A stretch of 64,000 nucleotides of DNA from Anaerolineae bacterium (GTDB lineage: Bacteria > Chloroflexota > Anaerolineae > 4572-78 > J111): NCBI GenBank assembly GCA_023151115.1, contig JAKLJP010000033.1:23711-87710 (forward strand), given 5' to 3'. The notes below the pieces were generated by a model. That model was not told the origin of the DNA, made no database searches, and saw only the letters and a list, made by a program, of their open reading frames with translations. A program made the translations under genes and the position numbers. This document shows positions 32,778-41,344 of this stretch, in pieces (the first letter of the stretch is position 1; the number at the start of each line of letters is the position of its first letter).

Positions 32778-33222
32778 TTGGCCCCAAAAACTGGACCACG
32801 AGCTAAGGTGGATTGAAGTATAATCTACCAAACTTGTGGAGGAGTAAATTGACCAAGAAACGTAAACAATACAAAGCTGAATATAAGTTCCAGGTCGCGC
32901 TGGAAGCCATCAAAGGCTTGAAGACGGTCAATCAATTGGCCAGCGAACAAGAATTGCATCCGAACCAAGTTAGCCAATGGAAACGGCGCCTGCTGGAACA
33001 AGGCGCGACCATTTTCGACAACGGGGCGGTCCAGCAACACCAGCGGGAAATGGCTCAAAGGGAAGCCCAACTGTACGAACAGATTGGGCGGCTCAAGATG
33101 GAAGTGGAATGGTTAAAAAAAAGTACCCGGCTCAGTTGAGGCCAAACGGATGTTGATTGAACTGAACCAGCCCGACTTGAGTATTCGGCGTCAGTGTGAA
33201 CTGTTGGGCCTCAATCGCTCCA
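32778..33222 (+). mobile_element. IS3-type insertion sequence remnant, left end only
   Basis: The left boundary reads TGGCCCCAAAAACTGGACCA, like the terminal repeat of some IS3 elements. It contains a full orfA and the first 30 or so codons of orfB (reading EAKRMLIELNQPDLSIRRQ after an A7 slippery run at 33116-33122). Homology stops near 33222 after CTGTTGGGCCTCAATCGCT, where the LVIVD gene sequence takes over. The right end is missing, so the element is inactive. Confidence 0.75.
32849..33139 (+). CDS. IS3-type transposase OrfA
   Basis: The 96-residue protein starts at TTG with GGAGGAG upstream. It is an HTH_Tnp_1 protein: KYKAEYKFQVALEAIKG-like opening, TVNQLASEQELHPNQVSQWKRRLLE helix-turn-helix, then a leucine-zipper EQIGRLKMEVEWLKK. 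In intact elements, a -1 frameshift on the A-run at the end fuses it with OrfB; here OrfB is truncated, so no active transposase can form. Confidence 0.85.
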   Translation: MTKKRKQYKAEYKFQVALEAIKGLKTVNQLASEQELHPNQVSQWKRRLLEQGATIFDNGAVQQHQREMAQREAQLYEQIGRLKMEVEWLKKSTRLS

Positions 33223-33662
33223 ACGCCCCCCATCGTGGGATAAAAACCTGCTTGGGTGGGCCTGGCGGGGGTAGAAATATCAATTAAATGCAAACCATCA
33301 TCGGCGCTCACATAAGCCATATTGCCCATCACCGAAACATTGTTGACCCACCAGGTATCATTGACCGTTCCTCCAATTTGACCGGCCAGTTCTATCATTG
33401 GAGGAGGCAATTGGGCAGATGATACCTCATCCTTTACCTCCTCGTTCGGCTCTTGGGCCAATATACCGGGGGCGCTCCCGACCAGAACCAATAGTAGAGA
33501 CAAGGTGATGCTACTCAAAAGGCTTCTTATTTTTTTCACGATGCGCTTCTTTGTTGGTTTATTGGTTGTCTCGGCTTTCGGCAATAAAACATCTCGGCGT
33601 TTCGCCAAAATTAGCAATAACTCATGGCATAATACGCAGACAAGTATTGTGTATTTTATCAC
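33132..33662 (-). pseudogene. LVIVD-repeat secreted protein, truncated by the IS remnant
   Basis: Residues about 43-70 form a signal sequence (RSLLSSITLSLLLVLVGS, then A-x-A-like ILAQE). The remaining native part, NVSVMGNMAYVSADDGLHLIDISTPARPTQAGFY, is one LVIVD repeat; the family normally has many, building a propeller. From about 33222 the frame runs into antisense IS sequence (last 30 residues), so the rest of the gene is gone. The start is unclear; a GTG before KKIRSLL is possible. Confidence 0.7.
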
Positions 33663-33737
33663 AATTTGGGGGGGGTTGTCCAGGGAAAAATCCTTAGAAA
33701 TCGGTTAGAGTTTTGGCGGTAGGAGCGGCACTGTTAA

Positions 33738-33774
33738 TAAAAAAGGGGGCCAAAGCAAGCTTTGGACCCCTTTC
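33738..33774 (-). terminator. Intrinsic terminator after yceD
   Basis: On the minus strand AAAGGGGTCCAAAG pairs with CTTTGGCCCCCTTT and is followed by TTTATTAAC. It lies 24 bases after the yceD stop. It would cut yceD off from rpmF, consistent with the broken gene order. Confidence 0.8.
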
Positions 33775-33797
33775 AGATAGGCATGATTTTTGGGGAA

Positions 33798-34364
33798 TTA
33801 GTCGTCTCGTAGGGCTTGGAGATTGGCCCAACGTGGGTCTACTATTTCATCCTGGCAGTTACACAAGCCAACATTGAGGTCTTGGCCGCAGTGGGGGCAC
33901 AAGCCTTTGCAATCGGGCCGGCAGTAAAGCAGTTCGTCGCTCTCAACCAGAAGCTCCTGCCGCACCACTTCCGACAAATCCAGCATATGCTGCTCGTCAA
34001 TCAGGTTAGCTGCTTCGATTTCGGGCGGCTGGGTAATGACTGTGCCGGTAATAACGTCGAGGGTGGGAAAAAATTCCTCTTCCAACTCAAGCCTGACCGG
34101 CCCGGTAAATGAGGTTAAACAGCGGCCACAGTTTTTTTGGATTTTGGTCTCCAGCACGCCCGTGGCCAGAATATGCGGCCCGGTCCGCAGAAATCTTACC
34201 TGGCCTGTCAGCGATGCAACGACCTCTAAATCTTCGTCGTCAAAATCTTTAGCCAGGTCTGCCTCGACCTCATAATTGCGAACTGCGCCGGTCCCTTCTT
34301 TCATTAACTGGGCCACATTAAATCTTAGCCCAGGAGAACCCGGCCTCACTCGGTTTTTATACAT
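33798..34364 (-). CDS. YceD/DUF177 family protein
   Basis: The 188-residue protein has the DUF177 layout: a beta-rich N-terminal half with NCGRCL, and a C-terminal zinc-type motif CRPDCKGLCPHCGQDLN. Proteins of this family are encoded with rpmF across bacteria and are linked to 23S rRNA processing in some species. Here rpmF is 2 kb away. The TATAAT at 34378-34373 is only nine bases before the ATG, with no ribosome binding site, so the mRNA may be leaderless. Confidence 0.9.
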   Translation of the reverse strand: MYKNRVRPGSPGLRFNVAQLMKEGTGAVRNYEVEADLAKDFDDEDLEVVASLTGQVRFLRTGPHILATGVLETKIQKNCGRCLTSFTGPVRLELEEEFFPTLDVITGTVITQPPEIEAANLIDEQHMLDLSEVVRQELLVESDELLYCRPDCKGLCPHCGQDLNVGLCNCQDEIVDPRWANLQALRDD

Positions 34365-34372
34365 AAGCCTGA

Positions 34373-34378
34373 ATTATA
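34373..34378 (-). promoter_or_regulatory. -10 box directly before yceD (leaderless promoter candidate)
   Basis: A perfect TATAAT on the minus strand ends nine bases from the A of the yceD ATG; a TTGAGT -35-like box lies 15 bases upstream. Confidence 0.6.
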
Positions 34379-34404
34379 GGCTAAATTTTAAAAACTCAAA
34401 ATCA

Positions 34405-34535
34405 GGGGGGCAGGGGAACAGAGTAGCAAGGTAGCAAAGTCGCAGGTAGCAGAGTTACAAGACTCACGCGCCACGTTTCACGCATCATGCAAAACTTCAT
34501 CTGACTTCTGGCTACTGACTACTGACCTCTGCTTA
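34405..34535. repeat. Compound word array: GTAGCAAAG, CACGCATCATG and CTACTGACTACTGACC words
   Basis: GAGTAGCAAGGTAGCAAAG words are followed by ACGCGCCACGTTTCACGCATC and then TCTGGCTACTGACTACTGACC. Three vocabularies are joined in one gap, none with a complete facing half. Confidence 0.65.
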
Positions 34536-34540
34536 CTTTC

Positions 34541-35047
34541 CTATCGCTCTTCCTCCAGTACTTCGCTTTGTTCGGATACATTTTCTTTATTGGTGGGACG
34601 GGTTTGGGTTTCTCGCACCTGGCGCAGACCGTTGCGCACGGTAGTGAGGGTTTTCATGAGCTGCTCTTCCAGTTCGCTCAACTGGTCAATAATATATTCA
34701 TCTGCATCGGCAATAATTTCTTGAGCCTGCCGGTGGGCATCGGCCTCAATTTCCTGCGCCCGTTCCTGGGCGTAGATGACCAACTCATGGTCGTTGGCCA
34801 TGGATTTGGCTTTTTCGCGGGCCATTTCCAACAGCCGGTTCGCCTCTTCTTGGGCCTGTAACAGGGTGCGGTCTCGCTCAGCCTCGGTTCGCTTGGCTAA
34901 CTTCACCTCTTCGGGGATGGAGATGCGCATCTGGTCAATAATGTCTAAAAAAGCATCTTCCTGGACAATGACATTAGAGGTAAACGGTAAATGAAAGCTC
35001 TCCGTTACCAACGATTCAAGTCGGTCTATGAGGTGAAGAATATCCAT
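34541..35047 (-). CDS. DivIVA/ATP-synthase-b-like coiled-coil protein
   Basis: The 168-residue protein has a short folded N-terminus and a long charged helix (about residues 55-140: AKRTEAERDRTLLQAQEEANRL and later ERAQEIEADAHRQAQEIIADAD). It resembles proteins often placed beside coaD in Chloroflexota and is sometimes called F0-b-like or DivIVA-like; no membrane segment is present, so it is not an ATP synthase subunit. A polar scaffold or cell-division role is a guess. AAAGGTGG precedes the ATG. Confidence 0.65.
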   Translation of the reverse strand: MDILHLIDRLESLVTESFHLPFTSNVIVQEDAFLDIIDQMRISIPEEVKLAKRTEAERDRTLLQAQEEANRLLEMAREKAKSMANDHELVIYAQERAQEIEADAHRQAQEIIADADEYIIDQLSELEEQLMKTLTTVRNGLRQVRETQTRPTNKENVSEQSEVLEEER

Positions 35048-35102
35048 GACACCACCTTTAGCATGAAGTCAACTTCAATTATCAATGGATACCCGATAAT
35101 TG

Positions 35103-35627
35103 TCAATCTCGCACCGACACAATTTTGATGCGATTGCTGCCATCCTGGTCATTTTTGGCTTTTTGGAGCAGCGCCTCAACCACGCCGGCCGGAGCCATAT
35201 CTTGGATACTGCCGCCATTTAAAGCAATCTCGCGCAGGACACTGGAACTTAGAAAGGAATATTCCTGGCTGGCCATCAAACAAACGGTATCAATATCCGG
35301 CTCGAGCTGGTGGTTAGCCAGCGAGAGTTGCAACTCCCATTCAAAATCCGACAGCGCCCGCAAACCACGGACAATATAACCAGCCCCCTGTTCTTTGGCA
35401 AAATTTACGGTCAACCCGCTGTAACTCTTAACCTCGACATTGCTTAGATGGGCCAGGGCCTCCCGGCTCATCGCCAACCGCTCTTCAATGGAAAAAAGCA
35501 AACTTTTCATAGGGCGGTCATACACCCCCACAATCAGCTCATCAAATAACTGGGCGGCGCGGGCCGCGATATCAATGTGACCGTTGGTAATGGGGTCAAA
35601 TGTAGCAGGATAGATAGCTCGACGCAT
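35103..35627 (-). CDS. coaD: Phosphopantetheine adenylyltransferase
   Basis: The 174-residue protein shows the nucleotidylyl transferase motif FDPITNGHIDI, the RGLRALSDFEWELQ loop and SSSVLREIA near the end, all typical of bacterial CoaD (about 160 residues). It makes dephospho-CoA from 4'-phosphopantetheine and ATP. Its ATG shares a base with the recG stop (TAATG), so it is coupled to recG. Confidence 0.96.
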   Translation of the reverse strand: MRRAIYPATFDPITNGHIDIAARAAQLFDELIVGVYDRPMKSLLFSIEERLAMSREALAHLSNVEVKSYSGLTVNFAKEQGAGYIVRGLRALSDFEWELQLSLANHQLEPDIDTVCLMASQEYSFLSSSVLREIALNGGSIQDMAPAGVVEALLQKAKNDQDGSNRIKIVSVRD

Positions 35628-38206
35628 TAATTTAAGTCACTCCGTGGACTCCAAAAATTAGTCAACTGCCGGGCCAGCAGCCGGTTGTGGGGACTATCCA
35701 AACTGGGATCTTTTTCAAAAATCAGGCTGGCTTCCTGGCGGGCCAGTTCCAACAGCTTGGTATCACTTAACTTGACCAGCTTCAAATCCGGCAGACCGCT
35801 CTGGCGCGTACCAAAAAACTCGCCGGGGCCGCGCAGTTGCAAATCCTGCTCGGCCAATTCAAACCCGTTGCTGGTCCGTTCGATGACGGCCAGGCGCTGT
35901 TCGGCTTCCGCCGAGGCGTTATCGGCCAAAAGCAAGCAGTAGCTCTGATGCTCCCCCCGGCCCACCCGCCCCCGAAATTGGTGCAGTTGAGCCAGGCCAA
36001 AACGGTTGGCCCCTTCCACCAAAATAACCGTAGCATTGGGCACGTCAATGCCCACCTCGACCACCGAAGTTGAAACCAGAATGTGCATTTCCCGGTCACG
36101 GAAGGCAGCCATGACCCTCTCTTTTTCCTCGGCTTTCATCCGTCCGTGCAGCAGCCCCAATTTTAGCTTGGGGAAGATTTGGCTTTGCAGCCGCTTGTGT
36201 TCCTCCACCGCCGACTTGGCTTCGGTTTTCTCCGATTCTTCAACCAGCGGGCAGATGATAAAAGCCTGCCGCCCCTTTTCTATTTGGGCTTGAATAAAGC
36301 TGTAGGCCCGTTCCCGCTCGCGCGGGGTCAGCCAGCGGGTTTCGATAATCTGGCGGCCCGGCGGCATCTCGTCAATGATAGACAGATCCAAATCACCGTA
36401 CATGGTCAGGGCTAATGTGCGCGGAATGGGCGTGGCAGTCATCACCAGCATGTGCGGATTAAAACCCTTTTCCCGCAGCGCCGCCCGCTGTTCAACCCCA
36501 AAACGATGCTGCTCGTCAATCACCGCCAGCCGCAAACTTTTGAGTTCGACATCGCCCTGGATGATGGCGTGCGTGCCCACCAAGATATCAACCTGGCCGT
36601 TGGCCAACCCATCGAGCAGTTCTTTGCGCTCGGCGGCCGGCGTGCTGCCGGTCAACAACCGAATTTGGAAAGGTCGCCCCAATGCCTCAGCAATGGAAGT
36701 TAACAGGCGGCTCATCCCCTGAAAATGCTGCTCGGCCAAAATTTCGGTGGGGGCTAAGATGGCCGCCTGGCCACCGTCGAGCACCGTTAGCACCATCGCC
36801 GCCAGCGCCACCACCGTTTTGCCGGAACCAACATCCCCTTGCAGCAGGCGGCTCATAGGCGTCTCTCGCCGCAGGTCGGCCACAATTTCATCCAACGCTT
36901 TGCGCTGCGCCGAAGTTAACTGATAAGGCAGGGCCTGGAGCAGGCGTTCCACCACCTCGGCATTGATATTGACCGGCCGCCCTTGCTGCGCCTGCCATGC
37001 CCGCCGCTGGCGCAGTACGCCTAATTGGATAAGCAGCAGTTCATCAAAGGCTAGACGGCGGCGGGCAGCCTCCAGCTTGCCCCAATCGTCAGGGAAGTGT
37101 ATCTGGCGGATGGCTTCGTCGAGCGGCAGCATGCCCAACCGCTGGCGCGACTCCTCCGGCAAATAATCGGGCAAACGGCGGGTCCAGTAATCAACCGTCG
37201 CTTTAATCTGGTTGCGCAGCCACTTGATGGTAATCCCTTCGGTTAGGGGGTAGACCGGCACCAGCCGCCCGGTGTGGATCATATTTTTGTCCAACTCTTC
37301 CCACTCCGGCGATTGAAACGTCAGGCGGCCCAGGTATTCGTCCACCTTACCGCTGATAACAAGCTGCAACCCAGGGGTCAATTTTTGGGCCAGCCAGGGT
37401 TGGTTGAACCAGGTGACTTCAATGGTGGCTGTACCGTCGGATAGGGTTGTGGTGACAATGGAGCGCCCATTGCGGGTGTCGCGCTGGCGGGTTTCCCAAA
37501 CCTGGGCAATAATGGTCACTTCTTCGCCGAATTGAAGCTGGTTAATAGGCTTCAAGGTCCGGTAATCATCGTAGCGGCGGGGATAAAGGCTCAAAAAATC
37601 GCCAATGGTACGGACCCCCAGATTGGCTAATTTTTTAGCCATAGCTTCTTTGATGCCCGGCAGTTTTGTCACCGAGGAGTCCAGCCCGGCGTTGCTCAAA
37701 TCCGGCTGCGCTTCCCTGGGCAGGTGGGGCGCAGGCGGCGGCGAGGGTCTGGGAGAAACCGGTGGTCTGGGACTGGGTGGGGGAGGGTCAGGTGTTGGTA
37801 GTGCCGGCTCAGGCCCCACCTCCACTCCCACCGGGGCTGACTCAGGGGCAGTTTCCGCTTGAGCTGGCTCGATGGGGGAGGGGGGAGGGGGTGGCTGGAG
37901 GGGAGCGGCCGGCGCTTCTCTTTCTCTAGAAACATTGGAGCCGCCGCCCGCTTTGTGCAATTTAACCAACAGCCGGTGAATAAAATGAGGCCGGTCGGCT
38001 TCGGCAACCTCGGAGTAGCGGGCCAAATCCTGGACCATCTCATTAATCAGGGCACGCTGCTCATCCGTAGTCGCTTCCTGGAGGGCTTCATTCCCCCAAG
38101 TCGAGGCCAGTTTTTCCAGCCCGCCAAAGACCGCTTTATTTTTATAACCCAGTCTCTTTTCCTGGGTCAACATTCGACTCAATTTATCAAAACTAGACAA
38201 AACCAT
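35627..38206 (-). CDS. recG: ATP-dependent DNA helicase RecG
   Basis: At 859 residues this is longer than most RecG (about 690). The extra part is an N-terminal helical region and a Pro-rich linker (about residues 100-165, PPPSPRPP-like). Then come the wedge OB domain, the helicase core with GDVGSGKTVVALAAM (near residue 460), DEQHRFG, TATPIPRTLAL and the motif-VI QFRGRVGRGEHQSYC, and the TRG motif region GFELAEQDLQLRGPGEF. It remodels stalled replication forks. It lies downstream of fakA-degV, as in Firmicutes. Confidence 0.95.
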   Translation of the reverse strand: MVLSSFDKLSRMLTQEKRLGYKNKAVFGGLEKLASTWGNEALQEATTDEQRALINEMVQDLARYSEVAEADRPHFIHRLLVKLHKAGGGSNVSREREAPAAPLQPPPPPSPIEPAQAETAPESAPVGVEVGPEPALPTPDPPPPSPRPPVSPRPSPPPAPHLPREAQPDLSNAGLDSSVTKLPGIKEAMAKKLANLGVRTIGDFLSLYPRRYDDYRTLKPINQLQFGEEVTIIAQVWETRQRDTRNGRSIVTTTLSDGTATIEVTWFNQPWLAQKLTPGLQLVISGKVDEYLGRLTFQSPEWEELDKNMIHTGRLVPVYPLTEGITIKWLRNQIKATVDYWTRRLPDYLPEESRQRLGMLPLDEAIRQIHFPDDWGKLEAARRRLAFDELLLIQLGVLRQRRAWQAQQGRPVNINAEVVERLLQALPYQLTSAQRKALDEIVADLRRETPMSRLLQGDVGSGKTVVALAAMVLTVLDGGQAAILAPTEILAEQHFQGMSRLLTSIAEALGRPFQIRLLTGSTPAAERKELLDGLANGQVDILVGTHAIIQGDVELKSLRLAVIDEQHRFGVEQRAALREKGFNPHMLVMTATPIPRTLALTMYGDLDLSIIDEMPPGRQIIETRWLTPRERERAYSFIQAQIEKGRQAFIICPLVEESEKTEAKSAVEEHKRLQSQIFPKLKLGLLHGRMKAEEKERVMAAFRDREMHILVSTSVVEVGIDVPNATVILVEGANRFGLAQLHQFRGRVGRGEHQSYCLLLADNASAEAEQRLAVIERTSNGFELAEQDLQLRGPGEFFGTRQSGLPDLKLVKLSDTKLLELARQEASLIFEKDPSLDSPHNRLLARQLTNFWSPRSDLN

Positions 38207-38241
38207 ACGATTTTAGATTTTGGATTTTAGATTTACGATTT
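38206..38241. repeat. Word array, GATTTTAGATTTTGG type
   Basis: CGATTTTAGATTTTGGATTT-like words occur in tandem just upstream of recG (minus strand). Same vocabulary as 29650-29703. Confidence 0.65.
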
Positions 38242-38344
38242 GTACTACTCAGGTGTCATTGCGAGCGAAGCGAAGCATCCCCCAGTTGCGATATACAGAT
38301 TGCTTCGGCCTACGGCCTCGCAATGACATGGGTTGAGTAGTTAT
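38242..38344. repeat. Palindromic dispersed element, family B, copy 2, with TGAGTAGTTA end tag
   Basis: GTACTACTCAG ... TTGAGTAGTTAT form terminal inverted repeats like those of family A at 22506. Inside, GTCATTGCGAGCGAAGCGAAG faces GCTTCGGCCTACGGCCTCGC and CAATGAC. It lies between recG and degV. Confidence 0.8.
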
Positions 38345-38357
38345 CACCATTCACCAT

Positions 38358-39215
38358 TCAAAAGGTCATGCCTTCATACACCACAATGCCCATGGCATTG
38401 GGGCCAACGCGGGTAGCCAGGTCAGGGCCGTATTGAATGATAGGAAAGCGCAGGTTGGGGAAACTCTGTTCCAGCCGTTCTTGCAGGGTGCGGGCTTCCT
38501 TGTCAGGCTGTTTATGGGGTTGAATAATAGCAGTTTGCTCCAAATTATCAAATTCGGCTACAAATTCAAACAGCTTCTCAATGGCCTTTTCGGTGGTGCG
38601 GACCTTTTCCAGGGGAATGATGTCGCCGTCTTCCATAAACAGGATCGGCTTGATATTCAACATCGAGCCGAGGATAGCCTGCGCTTTGCCGATGCGCCCA
38701 CTGCGCTCCAAATAGTCCATTGTTTCGACATAAAACACCAGGTAAATATGCGGAATCATGCCCCGCACCAGGCGCACAATATCATCCAGCGACGCGCCCT
38801 CATTGGCGGCCCGGGCCGCAGCTTTGACCAAAATACCTAACCCGACGGAGGTGGTCATCGAATCAACCAGCTCGATGGAGCAGCGGCCCAGCAGGCTTTC
38901 CGCGCCCATGCGGGCCTGCTGCAAGGTTTTGCTCAGGTGGCTGGAAATGTGGATGGAGAGCATTTGGTCAGTTTGTTTGTGCAGTTTGCTGTAAAGTTCC
39001 TCAAACACGGCCGGGTCGGGCGGCAGGCTGGCCGGATAGGGCGCGCCGTAATTCAAACGGCGGAACAACTCATCCGAGTCAATGTTGATCCCTTCTGAAA
39101 ACCGGTCGTGGCCCAATTGAATGGTCAGAGGGATAACGTGAATGCCTAATTTTTCGGCTTCCCCCGGTTCAAAATAAGCAGTACTATCGGTGACAATGGC
39201 AACTTTTCGTAACAA
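38358..39215 (-). CDS. DegV family protein (FakB-like fatty acid-binding subunit)
   Basis: The 285-residue protein begins VAIVTDSTAYFEP and has SIHISSHLSKTLQQAR, a LVDSMTTSVGLG segment and YLERSGRIGKAQA, all DegV/FakB signatures including fatty-acid-carboxylate-binding Thr/Ser residues. FakB presents fatty acid to the kinase FakA, whose gene is eight bases upstream; so this pair probably phosphorylates exogenous fatty acids. The start is TTG with GGAG overlapping the fakA stop. Confidence 0.9.
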   Translation of the reverse strand: MLRKVAIVTDSTAYFEPGEAEKLGIHVIPLTIQLGHDRFSEGINIDSDELFRRLNYGAPYPASLPPDPAVFEELYSKLHKQTDQMLSIHISSHLSKTLQQARMGAESLLGRCSIELVDSMTTSVGLGILVKAAARAANEGASLDDIVRLVRGMIPHIYLVFYVETMDYLERSGRIGKAQAILGSMLNIKPILFMEDGDIIPLEKVRTTEKAIEKLFEFVAEFDNLEQTAIIQPHKQPDKEARTLQERLEQSFPNLRFPIIQYGPDLATRVGPNAMGIVVYEGMTF

Positions 39216-39223
39216 CGTAGATC

Positions 39224-40918
39224 TTACTCCAATGAAATGATATAGTAGTAGTAAGGCTGGCCCCCATCATGAACTTCAACTTCCAGTTCAGGATAAAGCG
39301 CTTTAATTTTATCGGCCATTGCGCTGGCCTGGGCGGGATTACATTCCTGGCCGAAATAAAGGGTGATGACTTCGCAGTCGCCGGCTTCCACCTTTTCCAA
39401 CACATCCAGCGTCACTTTGTCGTAATCCCGGCCCACGCTGACCAACTCATCGTTGAGCAGGCCCATCACATCTCCCGATTTTATTTGGAAGCCGCTCAAA
39501 GTGGTATCACGCACCGCCCGCGTGATTTCCAACGTTTGCACCTGCTGGGCCGCGTCGAGCATACGCTCGGCATTGGCCGCCAGGTCGCTTTGATAATTCA
39601 GCGACAGCAGGGCGGCGATACCCTGCGGAATCGTTTTGGTGGGGATGACCCGCACATTTTTGGACGACAACTTTTGGGCCTGCTGCGCCGCCAGAATCAC
39701 ATTGGCGTTGTTTGGCAACAGCAAGACATCGTTGCCGTGAAACTTATCTATCGCCGCCAGCAGTTCCTCCGGGCTGGGATTCATAGTCTGCCCGCCGAGG
39801 ACAATCTGGTTAGCGCCCAAACTCTGCAAAATATGGGCCAAGCCCTGGCTGGGGGCGACACAAACCGTACCGATACTGGTCATGCTGTCACGCAGCCGGT
39901 CGGTCAACTGGCTGGGCAGCGACAGCGGCGGCACATGCGTTCCGCCGCCGCGTTCGCGGGCAAACTGGCGGGCCTGCAAGGCCATATTCTCCACCACCAC
40001 ATCGGTCAAAGGCCCCAGGCTGGCCCCATAGCTCAGCGGCATGCCGGGGTCGTGAACGTGAACATGCACCTTGACCAGATGCTCATCGCCCACCACCAAG
40101 GTTGACCAGCCCAGCCGGTCAATCTGTGCCCGAATTTCTTCAACGTTCAGCCGCTCGCCCTGGATGAGAAACTGGACATCATAGCCATAAGCAGCTTCGC
40201 CCAAATCCAATGTCGGCCGCCAATCGGTTGCAATCCCGCCGTCCGTCCGCTCCGGTGCAACCGGCTCGCCCCGCAGATAGCGCAAACTGCCCTCCAAAAT
40301 ATAAACAAAACCCTGGCCGCCGGAGTCGGTCACACCGGCTTCTTGCAAAATCGGCAACAAGGCCGGGGTATTGGCCTGGGCCGTCTGGGCTGCGGCCACC
40401 ATATCGGCCAGAACGGCGGTCAAATCGCCATTCTTTTTGGCGCTGTGCTGGGCGGCTTCGGCGGCGCAGCGAGCGACGGTCAAAATTGTCCCCTCAACCG
40501 GGTTAAGCACGCTCTGATAAGCGGTCTCGACGCCCTGCCGGGCGGCCTTGGCCCACACTTCGGCGGTAATATGGTCACATCCGCCCAAAGAGTCGGCCAA
40601 CCCTTGCCAAAACTGCGACAAAATCACCCCAGAGTTACCCCGCGCGCCCATCAACGCGCCCTGGGCCACCGCTGCGGCAATGGTCTCGGCCCGGTCATCG
40701 GCAGACTGGTCGGCAGCGGCGAGGGCCGCGCGCATAGTTAGGACCATATTGGTCCCGGTGTCGCCGTCGGGTACGGGGAAGACATTGAGACTGTTAACAA
40801 TCTGGCTGTGCGCCTCCAACCACTGCCCGCCGGCCCGGAGCATAGCTTTCAGGCCAGCGCCGGTGACGGCTAAGACGCTCCCATCTTCTATTTGAAAGCT
40901 CTGGCCGGTTGGCCTCAT
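39224..40918 (-). CDS. fakA: Fatty acid kinase FakA (DAK2 domain)
   Basis: The 564-residue protein has the DAK2/dihydroxyacetone-kinase L domain at the N-terminus with NVFPVPDGDTGTNM (Mg-ATP-binding Asp residues), a middle domain with KVHVHVHDPG (conserved His residues), and a C-terminal EDD domain ending YYYYIISLE. It phosphorylates the fatty acid bound by DegV/FakB. ATG 40918 is chosen; a TTG at 40951 is also possible. The promoter has TATAAT at 40968-40963. rpmB is divergent, a conserved neighbourhood. Confidence 0.93.
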   Translation of the reverse strand: MRPTGQSFQIEDGSVLAVTGAGLKAMLRAGGQWLEAHSQIVNSLNVFPVPDGDTGTNMVLTMRAALAAADQSADDRAETIAAAVAQGALMGARGNSGVILSQFWQGLADSLGGCDHITAEVWAKAARQGVETAYQSVLNPVEGTILTVARCAAEAAQHSAKKNGDLTAVLADMVAAAQTAQANTPALLPILQEAGVTDSGGQGFVYILEGSLRYLRGEPVAPERTDGGIATDWRPTLDLGEAAYGYDVQFLIQGERLNVEEIRAQIDRLGWSTLVVGDEHLVKVHVHVHDPGMPLSYGASLGPLTDVVVENMALQARQFARERGGGTHVPPLSLPSQLTDRLRDSMTSIGTVCVAPSQGLAHILQSLGANQIVLGGQTMNPSPEELLAAIDKFHGNDVLLLPNNANVILAAQQAQKLSSKNVRVIPTKTIPQGIAALLSLNYQSDLAANAERMLDAAQQVQTLEITRAVRDTTLSGFQIKSGDVMGLLNDELVSVGRDYDKVTLDVLEKVEAGDCEVITLYFGQECNPAQASAMADKIKALYPELEVEVHDGGQPYYYYIISLE

Positions 40919-40962
40919 CGCTGCCCTGACCGTCGTTCTTGCCAACTCCAAACGTCTATGAT

Positions 40963-40968
40963 ATTATA
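40963..40968 (-). promoter_or_regulatory. -10 box of the fakA transcript
   Basis: A TATAAT hexamer lies on the minus strand 45 bases before the chosen fakA start. No good -35 is visible. Confidence 0.45.
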
Positions 40969-41072
40969 TCACAATCAATTGCAACAGGCGCGTTGCAATT
41001 TTTTTCTGCAAAATTCAAGCTGCTGGCTTGAGCCAGCCTTTGCTATTATCAAAAAAAGAAGGAAAAGTAATC

Positions 41073-41252
41073 ATGGCCAAATGTCAACTCTGCCAGAAAA
41101 AAACGATGAGTGGTCACAACGTGAGCCACTCGATGCGTCATACCAAACGACAGTGGAAAGCCAATGTGCAAACCGTGACTGTGTTTAAGGATGGCCAGGC
41201 TCGTCGCATTAAAGTTTGCTCCCGCTGCCTGCGGACAGCCGGCAAAGCTTAA
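41073..41252 (+). CDS. rpmB: 50S ribosomal protein L28
   Basis: The 59-residue protein MAKCQLCQKKTMSGHNVSHS shows the zinc form of L28 (CQLC and CSRC). AAGGAAAAG lies before the ATG at 41073; an upstream open frame from 41028 is not conserved. Divergent from fakA, followed by a strong terminator. Confidence 0.96.
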   Translation: MAKCQLCQKKTMSGHNVSHSMRHTKRQWKANVQTVTVFKDGQARRIKVCSRCLRTAGKA

Positions 41253-41275
41253 CCCACCCGACATCACCACTTTTT

Positions 41276-41305
41276 AAGGCCAGCAATGATGCTGGCCTTT
41301 TTTAT
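41276..41305 (+). terminator. Intrinsic terminator of rpmB
   Basis: AAGGCCAGCA pairs with TGCTGGCCTT around ATGA, followed by TTTTTAT. Confidence 0.92.
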
Positions 41306-41344
41306 AAGTTTGCGCCCCCACAACGGTATAACATCATACAACGT

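Noticed and set aside
33132..33222. Native C-terminus of the LVIVD protein
   Set aside because: These codons are the complement of IS3-type orfB sequence, so they do not belong to the original protein.
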